Source: Candidatus Celerinatantimonas neptuna (GTDB lineage Bacteria > Pseudomonadota > Gammaproteobacteria > Enterobacterales > Celerinatantimonadaceae). From it: a stretch of 64,000 nt of DNA. The first letter of the stretch is position 1, and every line of letters starts with the position of its first letter. Position numbers and translations under genes: made by a program. Positions 1-8,717 of this stretch are shown here, piece after piece. Below the pieces are notes generated by a model that saw only the letters and a list, made by a program, of their open reading frames with translations, was not told the DNA's origin and did no database searches. Where the stretch lies: positions 3,659,501 to 3,723,500 of the forward strand of contig OU461276.1 of NCBI GenBank assembly GCA_911810475.1, given 5' to 3'.

Positions 1-745
1 GAAGAGATAAGTTCATCTCTGTTTCAAAACGTTCAGAGGAGCGGGGAGATAAATAACTCGTATGTGGGTCAATTGAACGAGAAAATGCATTCATGGCACT
101 TTGAAAAACATCTTCACTTTCAGTCTGAGTCAATCGCTTGAGCGCATAATTATATCGCTTGGATAAAAGTTTGACGATTTGAGGCCACTTTTTCCCGGAG
201 AGTTCAAGATTCAAAGCATCTGATTCTACCTTATGTTTCCAAAGGAGTTTCTGTTGTACTGTATCTTTAGGAAAAGGCGACTTTAGGCGATCAAATTGGT
301 AACGTGCATTCCCGGTGAATTTCATCGGAATTTTCGGATTAAGTAATTGAAGAGAGTATGAAAGTTGCTGGTAACGTCTTTCCATACTCAGATTAAAAAT
401 TTTATAAAAAGGAGAAAGCTGCCCACTTGCAATATCATCATCAAGTTGATTTCGATACACATCCAATGATTTCAAATCAGAGGCTAAAAAGAGATCATGA
501 TTATAATCGAGTTGATTAAGATAACGTTTAAAGATTTTTTGAGATAACGAATTATCTAAAACGACATCAACATAGTGAGAACGGGTATAGATTGCAGCAA
601 TTCTCTTAGCCTCTGTAGCATGCTGACTTTCCTGACTCAGCTGAGGTAAAGCCGAAGCTTTTACTGTAACTGGTTCAGCATGAACAAGGCTATTAACAGA
701 AATCGACAGCGTAAACGCCAGTAACAACGGGCGAATTAATCTCAT
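1..745 (-). CDS. prc: Carboxy-terminal processing (tail-specific) protease Prc, N-terminal part
   Basis: Periplasmic serine protease that degrades proteins from their C-terminal tails, including cell-wall enzymes. Only the first ~248 codons are inside the window; the gene runs off the left edge, so the PDZ and catalytic Ser/Lys regions are not seen. The ATG at 745 is followed by a signal peptide (MRLIRPLLLAF..., cleavage near VHA-EP). About residue 220-235 the family signature AFSRSIDPHTSYLSP is present. It lies 24 bp downstream of proQ on the same strand, the same order as in E. coli, so the two are probably co-transcribed. Identity is secure; the missing C-terminus means intactness cannot be judged. 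Confidence 0.93.
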   Translation of the reverse strand, partial: MRLIRPLLLAFTLSISVNSLVHAEPVTVKASALPQLSQESQHATEAKRIAAIYTRSHYVDVVLDNSLSQKIFKRYLNQLDYNHDLFLASDLKSLDVYRNQLDDDIASGQLSPFYKIFNLSMERRYQQLSYSLQLLNPKIPMKFTGNARYQFDRLKSPFPKDTVQQKLLWKHKVESDALNLELSGKKWPQIVKLLSKRYNYALKRLTQTESEDVFQSAMNAFSRSIDPHTSYLSPRSSERFETEMNLSL

Positions 746-769
746 AAATGGGCGCCTCTTAAAGAAGAT

Positions 770-1384
770 CTAAGCAACAATGTGCTCTTTTTTCACTTTG
801 ACTTGCATTCCGGAATTTAGCTGAACTGATATTTCGTTTTTTAAAATTTCAGTGATAACGCCAGGCATTGGCACTTTACCTACCAGTACCCGGATATGCT
901 TACCTGTGCATAGTTCATCACTGGGTATAACGCGTGCTTTTCGGGAAGAAGGCGCACCTGATTTTTTATTCGGATGACGATCAGAATCAGATTTCTTACG
1001 AGTATGAGTATTTTCTTTCTCATTTTTTATTGGCTTTTTCTGCTTTTGACCAAATACTTTTTCTTTACTTTCTTTAAGCTTCTGCTGTGCATGATCAGCA
1101 TGCTGCTGCTCTATGATTTCGACAGGGTTGCCATCTAAATCTATACGATTAGCTCCTACCTTTACACCATGCAAATAACGCCAGCTAGATGTATATTGCC
1201 TTAATGCACTTCGCAATAAGGTGTTGCTAATTTTCGAGTCTTCTTTAAGCCGTTCGGCTAAATCCTGAAAAATGCCAATCTTTAAAGGCTTTGCTTCCCC
1301 TTTTACCAAAAAGCATGCTGGGAATAACTCTGCCAAATAGGCAATCACTTCTTTACTATTTTTGAGTTTGTTAACGGTTTCCAT
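770..1384 (-). CDS. proQ: RNA chaperone ProQ
   Basis: FinO-family RNA-binding protein that binds structured small RNAs and mRNA 3' ends. The N-terminal ProQ/FinO domain (about residues 1-120) is well conserved (LKIGIFQDLAERL, LRSALRQYTSSWRYL, RIDLDGNPVE). A lysine-rich linker follows, then a Tudor-like C-terminal domain ending in VQLNSGMQVKVKKEHIV. I start at the ATG at 1384 (METVNKLKNSKEV), giving 204 aa against 232 in E. coli, because AAGG lies ~8 bases upstream and the E. coli protein begins at the same point. A longer reading to 1450 has no family support. The shorter length comes from a reduced linker. Confidence 0.95.
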   Translation of the reverse strand: METVNKLKNSKEVIAYLAELFPACFLVKGEAKPLKIGIFQDLAERLKEDSKISNTLLRSALRQYTSSWRYLHGVKVGANRIDLDGNPVEIIEQQHADHAQQKLKESKEKVFGQKQKKPIKNEKENTHTRKKSDSDRHPNKKSGAPSSRKARVIPSDELCTGKHIRVLVGKVPMPGVITEILKNEISVQLNSGMQVKVKKEHIVA

Positions 1385-1464
1385 GAACAACCTTAAATTA
1401 AACAACTTGCGGACACAGCATCTACATGCCTCGGTTATTATAGTGACCAAGTTGGGAAAAGCTA

Positions 1465-1935
1465 TTAAAAATCTATATCAGATAACGAGTTAGATAGACA
1501 TTTAACCAATATCACTAGTCCTGCTTCATCTTCACTATCAAAACGATTTGTAGCAGGGCTGTCAATATCTAATACACCAATCAAATGTCCCCTTGAATAT
1601 AAAGGTAACACAATTTCTGACTGGCTATTGCTATCACATGCAATATGTCCATCAAACTCATGGACATTAGCAATTCGCTGAATTGAATTTTCAGCAAATG
1701 ATATCCCACAAACCCCGCGGCCAATCTCAATATTAGTACAAGCTGGTTTTCCCTGAAATGGACCAAGAATTAAGCGATCCCGAGAAAGTAGATAAAAACC
1801 AACCCAATTTATTTCTTCAAGCTCCATCCATAACAAGGCTGAACTATTTGATAATATTGATAACCAGTGATCGTTTTCACTACACACAGTTTCTAATTGA
1901 CATCTGAGACGCTCATAGTACGAAGATTTATTCAT
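1465..1935 (-). CDS. msrC: Free methionine-(R)-sulfoxide reductase, GAF-domain type
   Basis: Reduces free Met-R-sulfoxide in the cytosol (fRMsr, E. coli MsrC/YebR). It is a single GAF domain, 156 aa. The three family cysteines are present: in KPAC, GVCG and HIACDS, about residues 66, 76 and 100 from this start; the last should be the nucleophile. The ATG at 1935 has an AAGG Shine-Dalgarno; a TTG at 1953 is possible but has none. The start overlaps the end of yebG by 8 bp, so it is very likely translated from the yebG transcript. proQ follows after ~80 bp. Confidence 0.92.
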   Translation of the reverse strand: MNKSSYYERLRCQLETVCSENDHWLSILSNSSALLWMELEEINWVGFYLLSRDRLILGPFQGKPACTNIEIGRGVCGISFAENSIQRIANVHEFDGHIACDSNSQSEIVLPLYSRGHLIGVLDIDSPATNRFDSEDEAGLVILVKCLSNSLSDIDF

Positions 1936-2197
1936 CTTTCGAATCGCCTTCAATATGACTTGGATCGAACTCTCGACCTTTCAGTAATTCATTCAAACAT
2001 GCACGATTATTTGCAATGAAAAAGCCAAGGTCTTCAGCTTGATTTTCATTTAACCCTATATCAGCAAATTTTAAAAATAAGGCAACCTGATCTGCCATAT
2101 CGAGCATTTTGTCATATGCATCGGCCTCTTTTTTAGAGGTAAAGATCATTTTTTCAACACCATCCCGTTCTACAACGTATTTGACAATAACTGCCAC
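1928..2197 (-). CDS. yebG: YebG, SOS-inducible small protein
   Basis: Small DNA-damage-inducible protein of unknown biochemical role, 89 aa from the GTG at 2197. The start MAVIVKYVV matches the E. coli N-terminus, and GGAG lies 8 bases upstream; a TTG at 2209 would add four residues. The family core FTSKKEADAYDKMLD is intact, followed by a mainly helical tail. A perfect CTGT-N8-ACAG LexA site with a strong -10 hexamer sits just upstream, which agrees with the known SOS control of yebG. msrC overlaps its 3' end. Confidence 0.95.
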   Translation of the reverse strand: MAVIVKYVVERDGVEKMIFTSKKEADAYDKMLDMADQVALFLKFADIGLNENQAEDLGFFIANNRACLNELLKGREFDPSHIEGDSKDE

Positions 2198-2212
2198 TGG
2201 TTTCTCCAAATA

Positions 2213-2228
2213 CTGTGTTTATGTACAG
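2213..2228 (-). promoter_or_regulatory. LexA (SOS) box upstream of yebG
   Basis: The 16-mer CTGTGTTTATGTACAG fits the LexA consensus CTGT-N8-ACAG exactly. It lies 16 bp upstream of the yebG GTG and overlaps the predicted transcription start, a typical repressing position. Confidence 0.93.
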
Positions 2229-2233
2229 TTCTT

Positions 2234-2262
2234 ATTATAACGGATTTTTACCTTCAGAGTAA
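2234..2262 (-). promoter_or_regulatory. Predicted sigma-70 promoter for yebG-msrC
   Basis: On the minus strand a perfect TATAAT (2239..2234) follows TTACTC (2262..2257) with a 17-bp spacer. The predicted start falls within the LexA box. The -35 is a weak match; the -10 and the operator position carry the call. Confidence 0.65.
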
Positions 2263-2702
2263 ATTCATCATAACTATATATGAACAATATCAAGTTTATC
2301 TATCCTTCACACTGTGAATTACTCCTTTTTCACCCTGATCCCGTATGTCCTCCATAGGCTACGGTTGGAAAAACTCAGTTAAACTTACCTGACAGATTTA
2401 TCGGATAAAAAGATTGATTCAATCAATAACGAAACATGCATTTAATGCGATATCCGATTTCATTCAAGTTGTTTTAACTAATTTTGTACATATTAAGAAA
2501 TCCTCAATACCCACGTTCACATATAATATACGGGCCTATTAAGGGGGAAAATACCTATACAGACACCGGTAACTACAACATATTTTGTTTACAGTTCATA
2601 TGAGCTTCATATCTGTTTATCGGAAATCATCAGAAATTCTTATTTCACTTCTGACTTAGCCAGTTACAATACCTATATGTCGTCTAACTTTAATTTTTCA
2701 CC
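2263..2702. other. Intergenic region between divergent yebG and rsmF
   Basis: About 440 bases of AT-rich DNA with no convincing ORF. A TATAAT at 2522-2527 may be an rsmF-side -10, but no good -35 is placed for it. No clear Shine-Dalgarno precedes rsmF. I see no RNA gene or repeat here. Confidence 0.5.
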
Positions 2703-4133
2703 GTGTCTAAAACCTTACCAGAAGAATTTATTCAATTAGTTCAAAAATCATTACCTAACGAAGAAAATTTCACAAAATTTATAGAGTATTGCCAGCGCCC
2801 CCTTCGCAAGAGCATCCGGGTTAATACGCTCAAAATTTCTGTTTCTGATTTTGTCCGGAGGATGTCTGCAAAAGGATGGGAATTAACTTCAATTCCCTGG
2901 TGTCCAGAAGGGTTCTGGCTGCAAAGAGATGATGAAACCCTCCCTCTTGGCAATACTCTGGAACATATAGGCGGTCTATTTTATATTCAGGAAGCAAGCT
3001 CAATGCTGCCAGTAACGGCCCTCTTCACTCACCTCAAAGAAAATTCTGATCTTTTAATTCTTGATGCAGCAGCAGCTCCAGGATCCAAAACGACGCAAAT
3101 TGCAGCACATCTACAACAACAAGGTGCAATTGTTGCAAATGAATTTTCAGCCAGTCGAATTAAAGGGTTATTTTCCAATTTACAGCGATGCGGTATTGCT
3201 AATGTTGCTCTAACTAATTATAACGCCGATGTATTTGGTAAATGGCTGCCCGAAACTTTTGATGGAATATTACTCGATGCGCCCTGTTCAGGTGAAGGAA
3301 CTCTTCGCAAAGATCCCCAGGCCTTAGATAACTGGAGTCTTAAACATGTTCAGGAGATCGCCACACTGCAAGGCACTCTACTCAACAGTGCACTGCGAGC
3401 ACTAAAACCGGGTGGAATATTAATCTATTCTACATGTACATTGAATAATTTTGAAAATCAGCAAGCGGTTTTAAATATTTGTAATCATTTTCATCAATCT
3501 TTAGAAGTACTAAATCTAAAAACTCTTTTCCCTTCAGCCGACAAAGCGTTAACCAAAGAAGGTTATCTACACATATGGCCTCACTTATATGATTGTGAGG
3601 GTTTTTTTGTTGCAGCATTAAGGAAAAAAACAGAAATCCCCATTGAACCCTGTGTTAAAAAAGTGAAGCCTCTTCCCTTTTATCCGGCCACTAAAAAACA
3701 AGCTGATTCAGTATTGCAGCATCTTCGAAAACAATTCGGCTTAGAGCTTGAGCCTTCTTATGGAAAACTCATGACTCGCGAGAATGAATTTTGGTTGTTT
3801 CCACAAAAAATTATATCTATGACTGATGAAATCAGATTTGATCGTATAGGACTCAAGCTAGCCGTTCAATTTCGTAAAGAATTCAGACTAACCCATGAAG
3901 CAGCTAGCCGGTTTGCACCACAAATGACTCAGAATATTCTTGAGTTGCCTATAGATCAGGCAGAAGCTTTTATTCAGGGGAAAGACATAAAATATGATCA
4001 GGGGGAACAAAAAAATGGGGAAGTTATTCTGGTGTGCCAACAAGTAACATTGGGTATAGGGAAATGGCTCAAAGGTAAAATTAAAAATAGATTACCAAGA
4101 GAACTGGTCCGGGACGTGATTGAGTTTAAATAA
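2703..4133 (+). CDS. rsmF: 16S rRNA m5C1407 methyltransferase RsmF
   Basis: SAM-dependent RNA methyltransferase (E. coli RsmF/YebU) that modifies C1407 of 16S rRNA; 476 aa, close to the E. coli length. The N-terminal RsmF domain (RPLRKSIRVNTLKIS) is followed by the Rossmann core with the SAM motif AAAAPGSKTT. The two catalytic cysteines are in the LDAPCSGEGT and YSTCTLN motifs. The C-terminal PUA-like region ends in PRELVRD as in E. coli. The start is GTG at 2703: an in-frame TAA lies 12 bp upstream and no better codon is available. The Shine-Dalgarno is poor. It is a single-gene unit ending in a terminator. The E. coli neighbours yebS/yebT are absent. Confidence 0.95.
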   Translation: MSKTLPEEFIQLVQKSLPNEENFTKFIEYCQRPLRKSIRVNTLKISVSDFVRRMSAKGWELTSIPWCPEGFWLQRDDETLPLGNTLEHIGGLFYIQEASSMLPVTALFTHLKENSDLLILDAAAAPGSKTTQIAAHLQQQGAIVANEFSASRIKGLFSNLQRCGIANVALTNYNADVFGKWLPETFDGILLDAPCSGEGTLRKDPQALDNWSLKHVQEIATLQGTLLNSALRALKPGGILIYSTCTLNNFENQQAVLNICNHFHQSLEVLNLKTLFPSADKALTKEGYLHIWPHLYDCEGFFVAALRKKTEIPIEPCVKKVKPLPFYPATKKQADSVLQHLRKQFGLELEPSYGKLMTRENEFWLFPQKIISMTDEIRFDRIGLKLAVQFRKEFRLTHEAASRFAPQMTQNILELPIDQAEAFIQGKDIKYDQGEQKNGEVILVCQQVTLGIGKWLKGKIKNRLPRELVRDVIEFK

Positions 4134-4189
4134 ACTGGCAAAACCGAATTGTATGTCTACACTTATTGTGTTGGTAATAATTAGCGCAA

Positions 4190-4246
4190 GGCCCTCGCGG
4201 GCCATTCCCCTAAGCCCGAAGCAAGGAATAGCATCGGGCTTTTTTT
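4190..4246 (+). terminator. Rho-independent terminator after rsmF, preceded by a second hairpin
   Basis: AAGCCCGA (4212-4219) pairs with TCGGGCTT (4234-4241), followed by a T-run. Just before it, GGCCC-TCGC-GGGCC (4190-4203) forms a second small hairpin. The rest of the gap to ycfH (4247-4480) holds nothing I recognise. Confidence 0.85.
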
Positions 4247-4480
4247 CTGCCTATATCAATACATTAAGAGTCCTACAAATAATTAATCAAAAGCAGATAA
4301 CGATATAAATTCTACTCGGAATCATAAAGCCTTTTCTGATAAAAATGGAGACAGGTATATTATTCAATTCATTCACTATAGAAAGCCGATGGTAGCCTTA
4401 AGTCCCACATCAAAAGCAAACCAGACAATCATAAATGGACTTCATCTAAGCTTAGGCAATTAATTGTCTCAGATCACAGC

Positions 4481-5257
4481 TTAACTTATTGCACCAAACA
4501 AGCGCTGAAAATTCTCTGTTGTGGCATCAGCTAATTTAACTAAACTTATCTTATGCAATTGTGCAAGACATTCTGCAACACGTCGTGTATACGCAGGTTG
4601 GTTCTCCTGTCCCCGATAAGGAGCCGGAGCAAGGTATGGTGAATCAGTCTCAACGAGTAGCCTATCCAGGGGCAGTTTAGCAAATGTTTGCTGAAGCGAT
4701 TTGGCTGATTTAAAGCTGATAATTCCACTGGCTGAAATATAAAATCCCATCTCTATGGCCTGCATGGCCATGTCATAATCCTCAGAGAAACAGTGCAGAA
4801 CACCACCAACATTTTGGTCACAATGAGCACGTAGCAATTGCAATGTATCATTTCTGGCTTCACGGGTATGTATGATAACCGGTTTTTTTAACAAGCGGCT
4901 CACCTTGAGGTGCTCGATGAAACTTGCTTGCTGTATCTCTTTTGTTTCAGGACTATAGTGATAATCAAGCCCGGTCTCTCCGATTGCCACCACACCATCA
5001 TCACATGCTAATTTTCCCAATCGCTGAGAGTCAATTTCACTTTCATGTGCATGCAATGGATGAACACCACATGAAAAAGATATACATTCGAGGCCAGACA
5101 ATTTTCGCCGCATATCTTCATATCCATCTAATGAAATGCTAACAGACAAAATATGACCAACATCTGCCACTTCAGCTTTCTTTAGAACTTCTTGAGGATC
5201 TTTATGTAACTCTGAATAATTAAGTCGGTCCAGGTGACAATGAGAATCAATTAGCAC
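4481..5257 (-). CDS. ycfH: TatD-family metal-dependent hydrolase YcfH
   Basis: TatD-family metal-dependent hydrolase/deoxyribonuclease; the substrate of YcfH is not settled. TIM-barrel features are visible: N-terminal DSHCHLD, GETGLDYHY, HTREA, LHCFSED and VETDSPYLAP, which supply the metal ligands. I start at GTG 5257 (MLIDSHCHLD, 258 aa) because GGAG lies six bases upstream and E. coli YcfH begins at this point; an ATG at 5269 gives 262 aa. It overlaps the end of holB, and holB-ycfH is a conserved pair at the end of the fab/tmk block. Confidence 0.92.
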   Translation of the reverse strand: MLIDSHCHLDRLNYSELHKDPQEVLKKAEVADVGHILSVSISLDGYEDMRRKLSGLECISFSCGVHPLHAHESEIDSQRLGKLACDDGVVAIGETGLDYHYSPETKEIQQASFIEHLKVSRLLKKPVIIHTREARNDTLQLLRAHCDQNVGGVLHCFSEDYDMAMQAIEMGFYISASGIISFKSAKSLQQTFAKLPLDRLLVETDSPYLAPAPYRGQENQPAYTRRVAECLAQLHKISLVKLADATTENFQRLFGAIS

Positions 5258-6203
5258 GAGAATCTCCATTTCTTGGGATTAATTTCGATAATAAAGGATA
5301 TAACTGCATCGAATAATTCAAAGACGGATTATCTTTTAGATTCCGACTCAATTGAATATATTGCTGATATGCCGTCATTAACTGCTGTTTAGATAAAGAT
5401 CGTAGTCTTTTTGATTGGCTATCAGATGAAAAAAGATACTTTTGTTGCATCGAATGTATCATTATCTTTCCTAGCCAATGCAACATGTAGTGATGTTCTT
5501 CAAGCGTTTTCTGTAATAGCTCTATCTGGCCAGCATTAACCGCATCAATTGCCTTTTTAAACAGCCTAAGCACTTCTAATCCATTTTTTGATAAAAAACT
5601 CTGAACTTCGATCGGATCATCACTAATCCAGTCCAACAATTCGAGTAAATCATGGCTGGTCATTTCATGAAAATTTCCCTTAAGCCATTGAACAGCTTCA
5701 TCTTGTGACGGTAACGGAATTACAAAACGCTGTGTACGGCTGACAATTGTCGGTAAAAGTGCGGATTGAAATGGCTTGATTAAAATAAAATAATTCTGAT
5801 AGTTCGGTTCTTCTAAAATCTTCAAAAGAGCATTAGCCGCAGAAACCGTCAATTTATCGGCTGGCATGATGAGTGCAACTTTTGCCTGTCCATAACGGGG
5901 CCGTTGTACTGACCAGTCAGTTAATTCTCTGATATCATCGACACCAATCGTATTTGTTTCTGTCGTTACTTCAAATCGATCTGGATGCGTTGCGGCCTCA
6001 ATCATATGACATGAGTGGCAATGCCCACATGGCTTTATTTGGCTCTCAGACTGACAGAGCAACCTTTTAACGAGCCAGTTGGATAAATCATACCCACTAA
6101 TAGATGAATCGCTTTCGAAAAGTAAAGTCTGACCGAGTCGACCTTGCGATATTCCTTGTTCCAGTATCTGCTTTAGAGACTCATGCCAGGGAACTACCAT
6201 CAT
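5247..6203 (-). CDS. holB: DNA polymerase III delta' subunit HolB
   Basis: Stator subunit of the DNA polymerase III clamp loader, 318 aa (E. coli 334). The AAA+-like N-terminal domain carries the zinc-binding cluster CGHCHSC at about residues 59-65 and the SRC-like motif (SRTQRF) near residue 156. The delta' P-loop region is degenerate, as is normal for this subunit. The start overlaps the tmk stop by 4 bp, so translation is probably coupled. Confidence 0.94.
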   Translation of the reverse strand: MMVVPWHESLKQILEQGISQGRLGQTLLFESDSSISGYDLSNWLVKRLLCQSESQIKPCGHCHSCHMIEAATHPDRFEVTTETNTIGVDDIRELTDWSVQRPRYGQAKVALIMPADKLTVSAANALLKILEEPNYQNYFILIKPFQSALLPTIVSRTQRFVIPLPSQDEAVQWLKGNFHEMTSHDLLELLDWISDDPIEVQSFLSKNGLEVLRLFKKAIDAVNAGQIELLQKTLEEHHYMLHWLGKIMIHSMQQKYLFSSDSQSKRLRSLSKQQLMTAYQQYIQLSRNLKDNPSLNYSMQLYPLLSKLIPRNGDSRAN

Positions 6204-6829
6204 ATTCTATTCTCTTGTAAGAATTTCTCTAATATCTGGTTAATATGATGGTTAATTTCCTCAATTGACTGACTAGCATCAACTTTGAAGATGGTAGAAT
6301 CACGTCGCTGCTCATCGAGATAAACCTCTCGAACCCTCTCAAAAAAGTCAATTTGCTGTTTCTCAATTCGATCTAAATCTCCCCGATGCCTGGCACGGCT
6401 AAGCCCAAGTACAGGATCAATATCTAAATATAACGTTAAAGATGGCCTAAAATTCCCAAGGACTAAGTTTCTAAGCTGATCAAGTTGCGACATAGGAAGC
6501 TGGCGACCTCCCCCCTGATACGCTCTTGAACTGAGATCATGACGATCACCAATCACCCACTTTCCTTCGTTTAAAGCTGGTCTTATCTTGTTGGCAATTA
6601 ACTGACTACGTGCCGCATACATCAATAGCAATTCAGTCTCTGAAGTAATAGATTCATCATGAAAATTTTTTACAAGGTCACGTAAACGTTCAGCTAACGG
6701 CGTACCACCAGGTTCCCGGGTAGTAATATATTCAATTCTCTTTTCCTCGAGCCATGACTGAATCGTCCTGACAGCCGTGCTTTTCCCAGCACCTTCAAGC
6801 CCTTCAATAACAATAAATTGACCATTCAT
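6200..6829 (-). CDS. tmk: Thymidylate kinase
   Basis: Phosphorylates dTMP to dTDP for dTTP synthesis; 209 aa, the usual size. The P-loop GLEGAGKST is at residues ~9-17 and the DRHDLSSRAYQGGGR motif near 95-109 forms the LID/nucleotide site. ATG start, overlapping mltG by 4 bp and holB by 4 bp. The mltG-tmk-holB order is the E. coli order. Confidence 0.97.
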   Translation of the reverse strand: MNGQFIVIEGLEGAGKSTAVRTIQSWLEEKRIEYITTREPGGTPLAERLRDLVKNFHDESITSETELLLMYAARSQLIANKIRPALNEGKWVIGDRHDLSSRAYQGGGRQLPMSQLDQLRNLVLGNFRPSLTLYLDIDPVLGLSRARHRGDLDRIEKQQIDFFERVREVYLDEQRRDSTIFKVDASQSIEEINHHINQILEKFLQENRI

Positions 6830-7821
6830 CGTTTTAAAATATACTTCCTTACTGCTAAGTTGTGTGCTTTGAGCGTTTTTGAAAAATGATGCCCACCTGT
6901 ACCATTTGCCACAAAATAGTAAAAACCCGTATCGGCAGGATGAGCCGCCGCCTCTAAAGCCAGTTTGCTTGGCATCGCAATCGGTGTAGGAGGCAACCCG
7001 CGAATCACATAAGTATTAAACTGCGTTTTGCTTTTTAAATCAGCCCAGGTTAAATCACCACTAAATTTTGCACCTAACCCATAAATGACAGTTGGATCAC
7101 TCTGTAAACGCATATGACGACGAAGGCGATTCATAAAAACAGATGATACAATTGGCATTTCATTTAACAAACCCGTTTCTTTCTCAATCATCGATGCCAA
7201 AACCAATAATTGATAAGGAGATTTTATCGGTAATCCTACTTTACGAGACTGCCATACCTGAGAGAGCTCATTTTGCATTGCCCGATAAGCCCTGCGGATA
7301 ATATCTTTCGGACGAGATCCAAAAGTATAATAATATGTGTCAGGTAATAGCAGACCTTCAAGACTACCAGATTCTATACCTAACTGTTTGGCAATTTGTA
7401 TAGGATTTGCATTAGAAGTTTTCATTCCTGGTGCATTCTTTAATTCTTGCCACCATTGAGCAAATGTCTCACCTTCCACCAATGTCAAATGATACTGATA
7501 AACATTTCCAGAATGAAGTTTCACCGCAATATCTGAAAAACTGTAACCTGAATCTAATTGGTAAGTACCTGCGCGGATCAAAGCCAGTTTGGGATGGATT
7601 TTAAGCCAGATTTTTATAACCAGACGTTGCTGCTTTGTCAGTTGAACCAGATGGCCAAAAGCATCACTCAAACGCTCTCCTCTGGGAAGAGTATATAATG
7701 TAGATTTTTCAAGAACAGGTTGAGTCCATACCTGACGACCGTATTGATATCCTTTATATCCGATCAATAATAATGCGAATATGAAAACTAAGGTCGTAAC
7801 AAAGATAGCCTTATTCTTCAC
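6826..7821 (-). CDS. mltG: Endolytic murein transglycosylase MltG
   Basis: Inner-membrane lytic transglycosylase that cuts nascent glycan strands and limits their length (YceG family). 331 aa. A single N-terminal membrane segment (residues ~5-22) anchors a periplasmic YceG domain. The catalytic motif MIEKETG is present, with Glu213 the likely catalytic residue, followed by LQSDPTVIYG and GLPPTPI signatures. It overlaps pabC and tmk by 4 bp each, so the block is translated as a coupled set. Confidence 0.96.
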   Translation of the reverse strand: MKNKAIFVTTLVFIFALLLIGYKGYQYGRQVWTQPVLEKSTLYTLPRGERLSDAFGHLVQLTKQQRLVIKIWLKIHPKLALIRAGTYQLDSGYSFSDIAVKLHSGNVYQYHLTLVEGETFAQWWQELKNAPGMKTSNANPIQIAKQLGIESGSLEGLLLPDTYYYTFGSRPKDIIRRAYRAMQNELSQVWQSRKVGLPIKSPYQLLVLASMIEKETGLLNEMPIVSSVFMNRLRRHMRLQSDPTVIYGLGAKFSGDLTWADLKSKTQFNTYVIRGLPPTPIAMPSKLALEAAAHPADTGFYYFVANGTGGHHFSKTLKAHNLAVRKYILKR

Positions 7822-8642
7822 GATAAAGGGTACCCTAAATACTCTAATAAATAGTGAGAGAATGAAAAGTCACTATACTTTTCCCTTTCAAATGAAGCGA
7901 TTGGAATAATCGGCATTAAACTGTTAGAAAGCCAAATTTCATCAGCTGATCTCAATTCAGATAGTCTATAACGACCTTTATGAAATGAAAATGCCTTAAA
8001 CTCTTCCTCATCGAAAAGTCGCAGAAGCCTTTCCCTCATGACACCGTGAATACCCGCAAGACTAAGTTCTGGTGTAAAAATATCGCGCCCTCTACGCCAA
8101 AAGATGTTAGCCGCACTCGCTTCAACGATATTCCCATTTATGTCTGAGACAACTAAGTCATCATACTGATGAACATCAATTTCACGTTTTATAGCGACCT
8201 GCTCTAATCGATTTAATGTCTTTAAATCACTATAAGAGCAACCTATACCAAGCTTGGTTGACGCGACTCCCAATCGAATCCCAACTTTTTGCCAATGTTT
8301 ATAGCGCTCTGGGAAAGAAAACGTTGTTACAATCCAAGACGGATGAACAGGGTCAGGTAACTGATATCCTTGTCCTCCCGAACCACGGGTAATAACAAGT
8401 TTGATACCACCATTCACCAAAGAGGTAGCTAATTTATTAACAAATAACCACACCGAAGAAGCACTAAAATCAATACCAAGCCGATAAAGACTGTTTTCAA
8501 CACGCTGTTGGTGATAATTAAGATTTTCTATATGCCTGCATCGAACAGCCATTGTCGTAAAGAAACCATCGCCAAACATTAACCCTCGATCTGTAGCATC
8601 GATTTGATTGCCAGGTTGACCATTTATCCAGAAATCTTGCAA
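7818..8642 (-). CDS. pabC: Aminodeoxychorismate lyase PabC
   Basis: PLP enzyme that releases pyruvate from 4-amino-4-deoxychorismate to give p-aminobenzoate for folate synthesis. Fold type IV signatures: WINGQ, DRGLMFGDGFFTTM and the catalytic lysine region LKTLNRLEQV. I place the start at TTG 8642 (MQDFWING, 274 aa; E. coli 269) with AAAGGA upstream. A longer reading back to 8717 would run through a strong terminator hairpin and has no family support. The sequence therefore separates pabC from fabF by a terminator, and pabC expression relies on readthrough or an unseen promoter. Confidence 0.92.
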   Translation of the reverse strand: MQDFWINGQPGNQIDATDRGLMFGDGFFTTMAVRCRHIENLNYHQQRVENSLYRLGIDFSASSVWLFVNKLATSLVNGGIKLVITRGSGGQGYQLPDPVHPSWIVTTFSFPERYKHWQKVGIRLGVASTKLGIGCSYSDLKTLNRLEQVAIKREIDVHQYDDLVVSDINGNIVEASAANIFWRRGRDIFTPELSLAGIHGVMRERLLRLFDEEEFKAFSFHKGRYRLSELRSADEIWLSNSLMPIIPIASFEREKYSDFSFSHYLLEYLGYPLS

Positions 8643-8661
8643 GGTTTTTCCTTTACAGATG

Positions 8662-8697
8662 AAAAAGCCCGAAGCCATGTTAACGGCATCGGGCTTT
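8662..8697 (-). terminator. Intrinsic terminator between fabF and pabC
   Basis: On the minus strand AAGCCCGATGCC and GGCTTCGGGCTT form a long stem followed by TTTTTC. The plus-strand reading also has a short T-run, but the minus orientation is better. It probably ends most fabF transcripts and attenuates pabC-mltG-tmk-holB-ycfH. Confidence 0.8.
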
Positions 8698-8717
8698 AAT
8701 CTCAACTCGCGTAGCAA

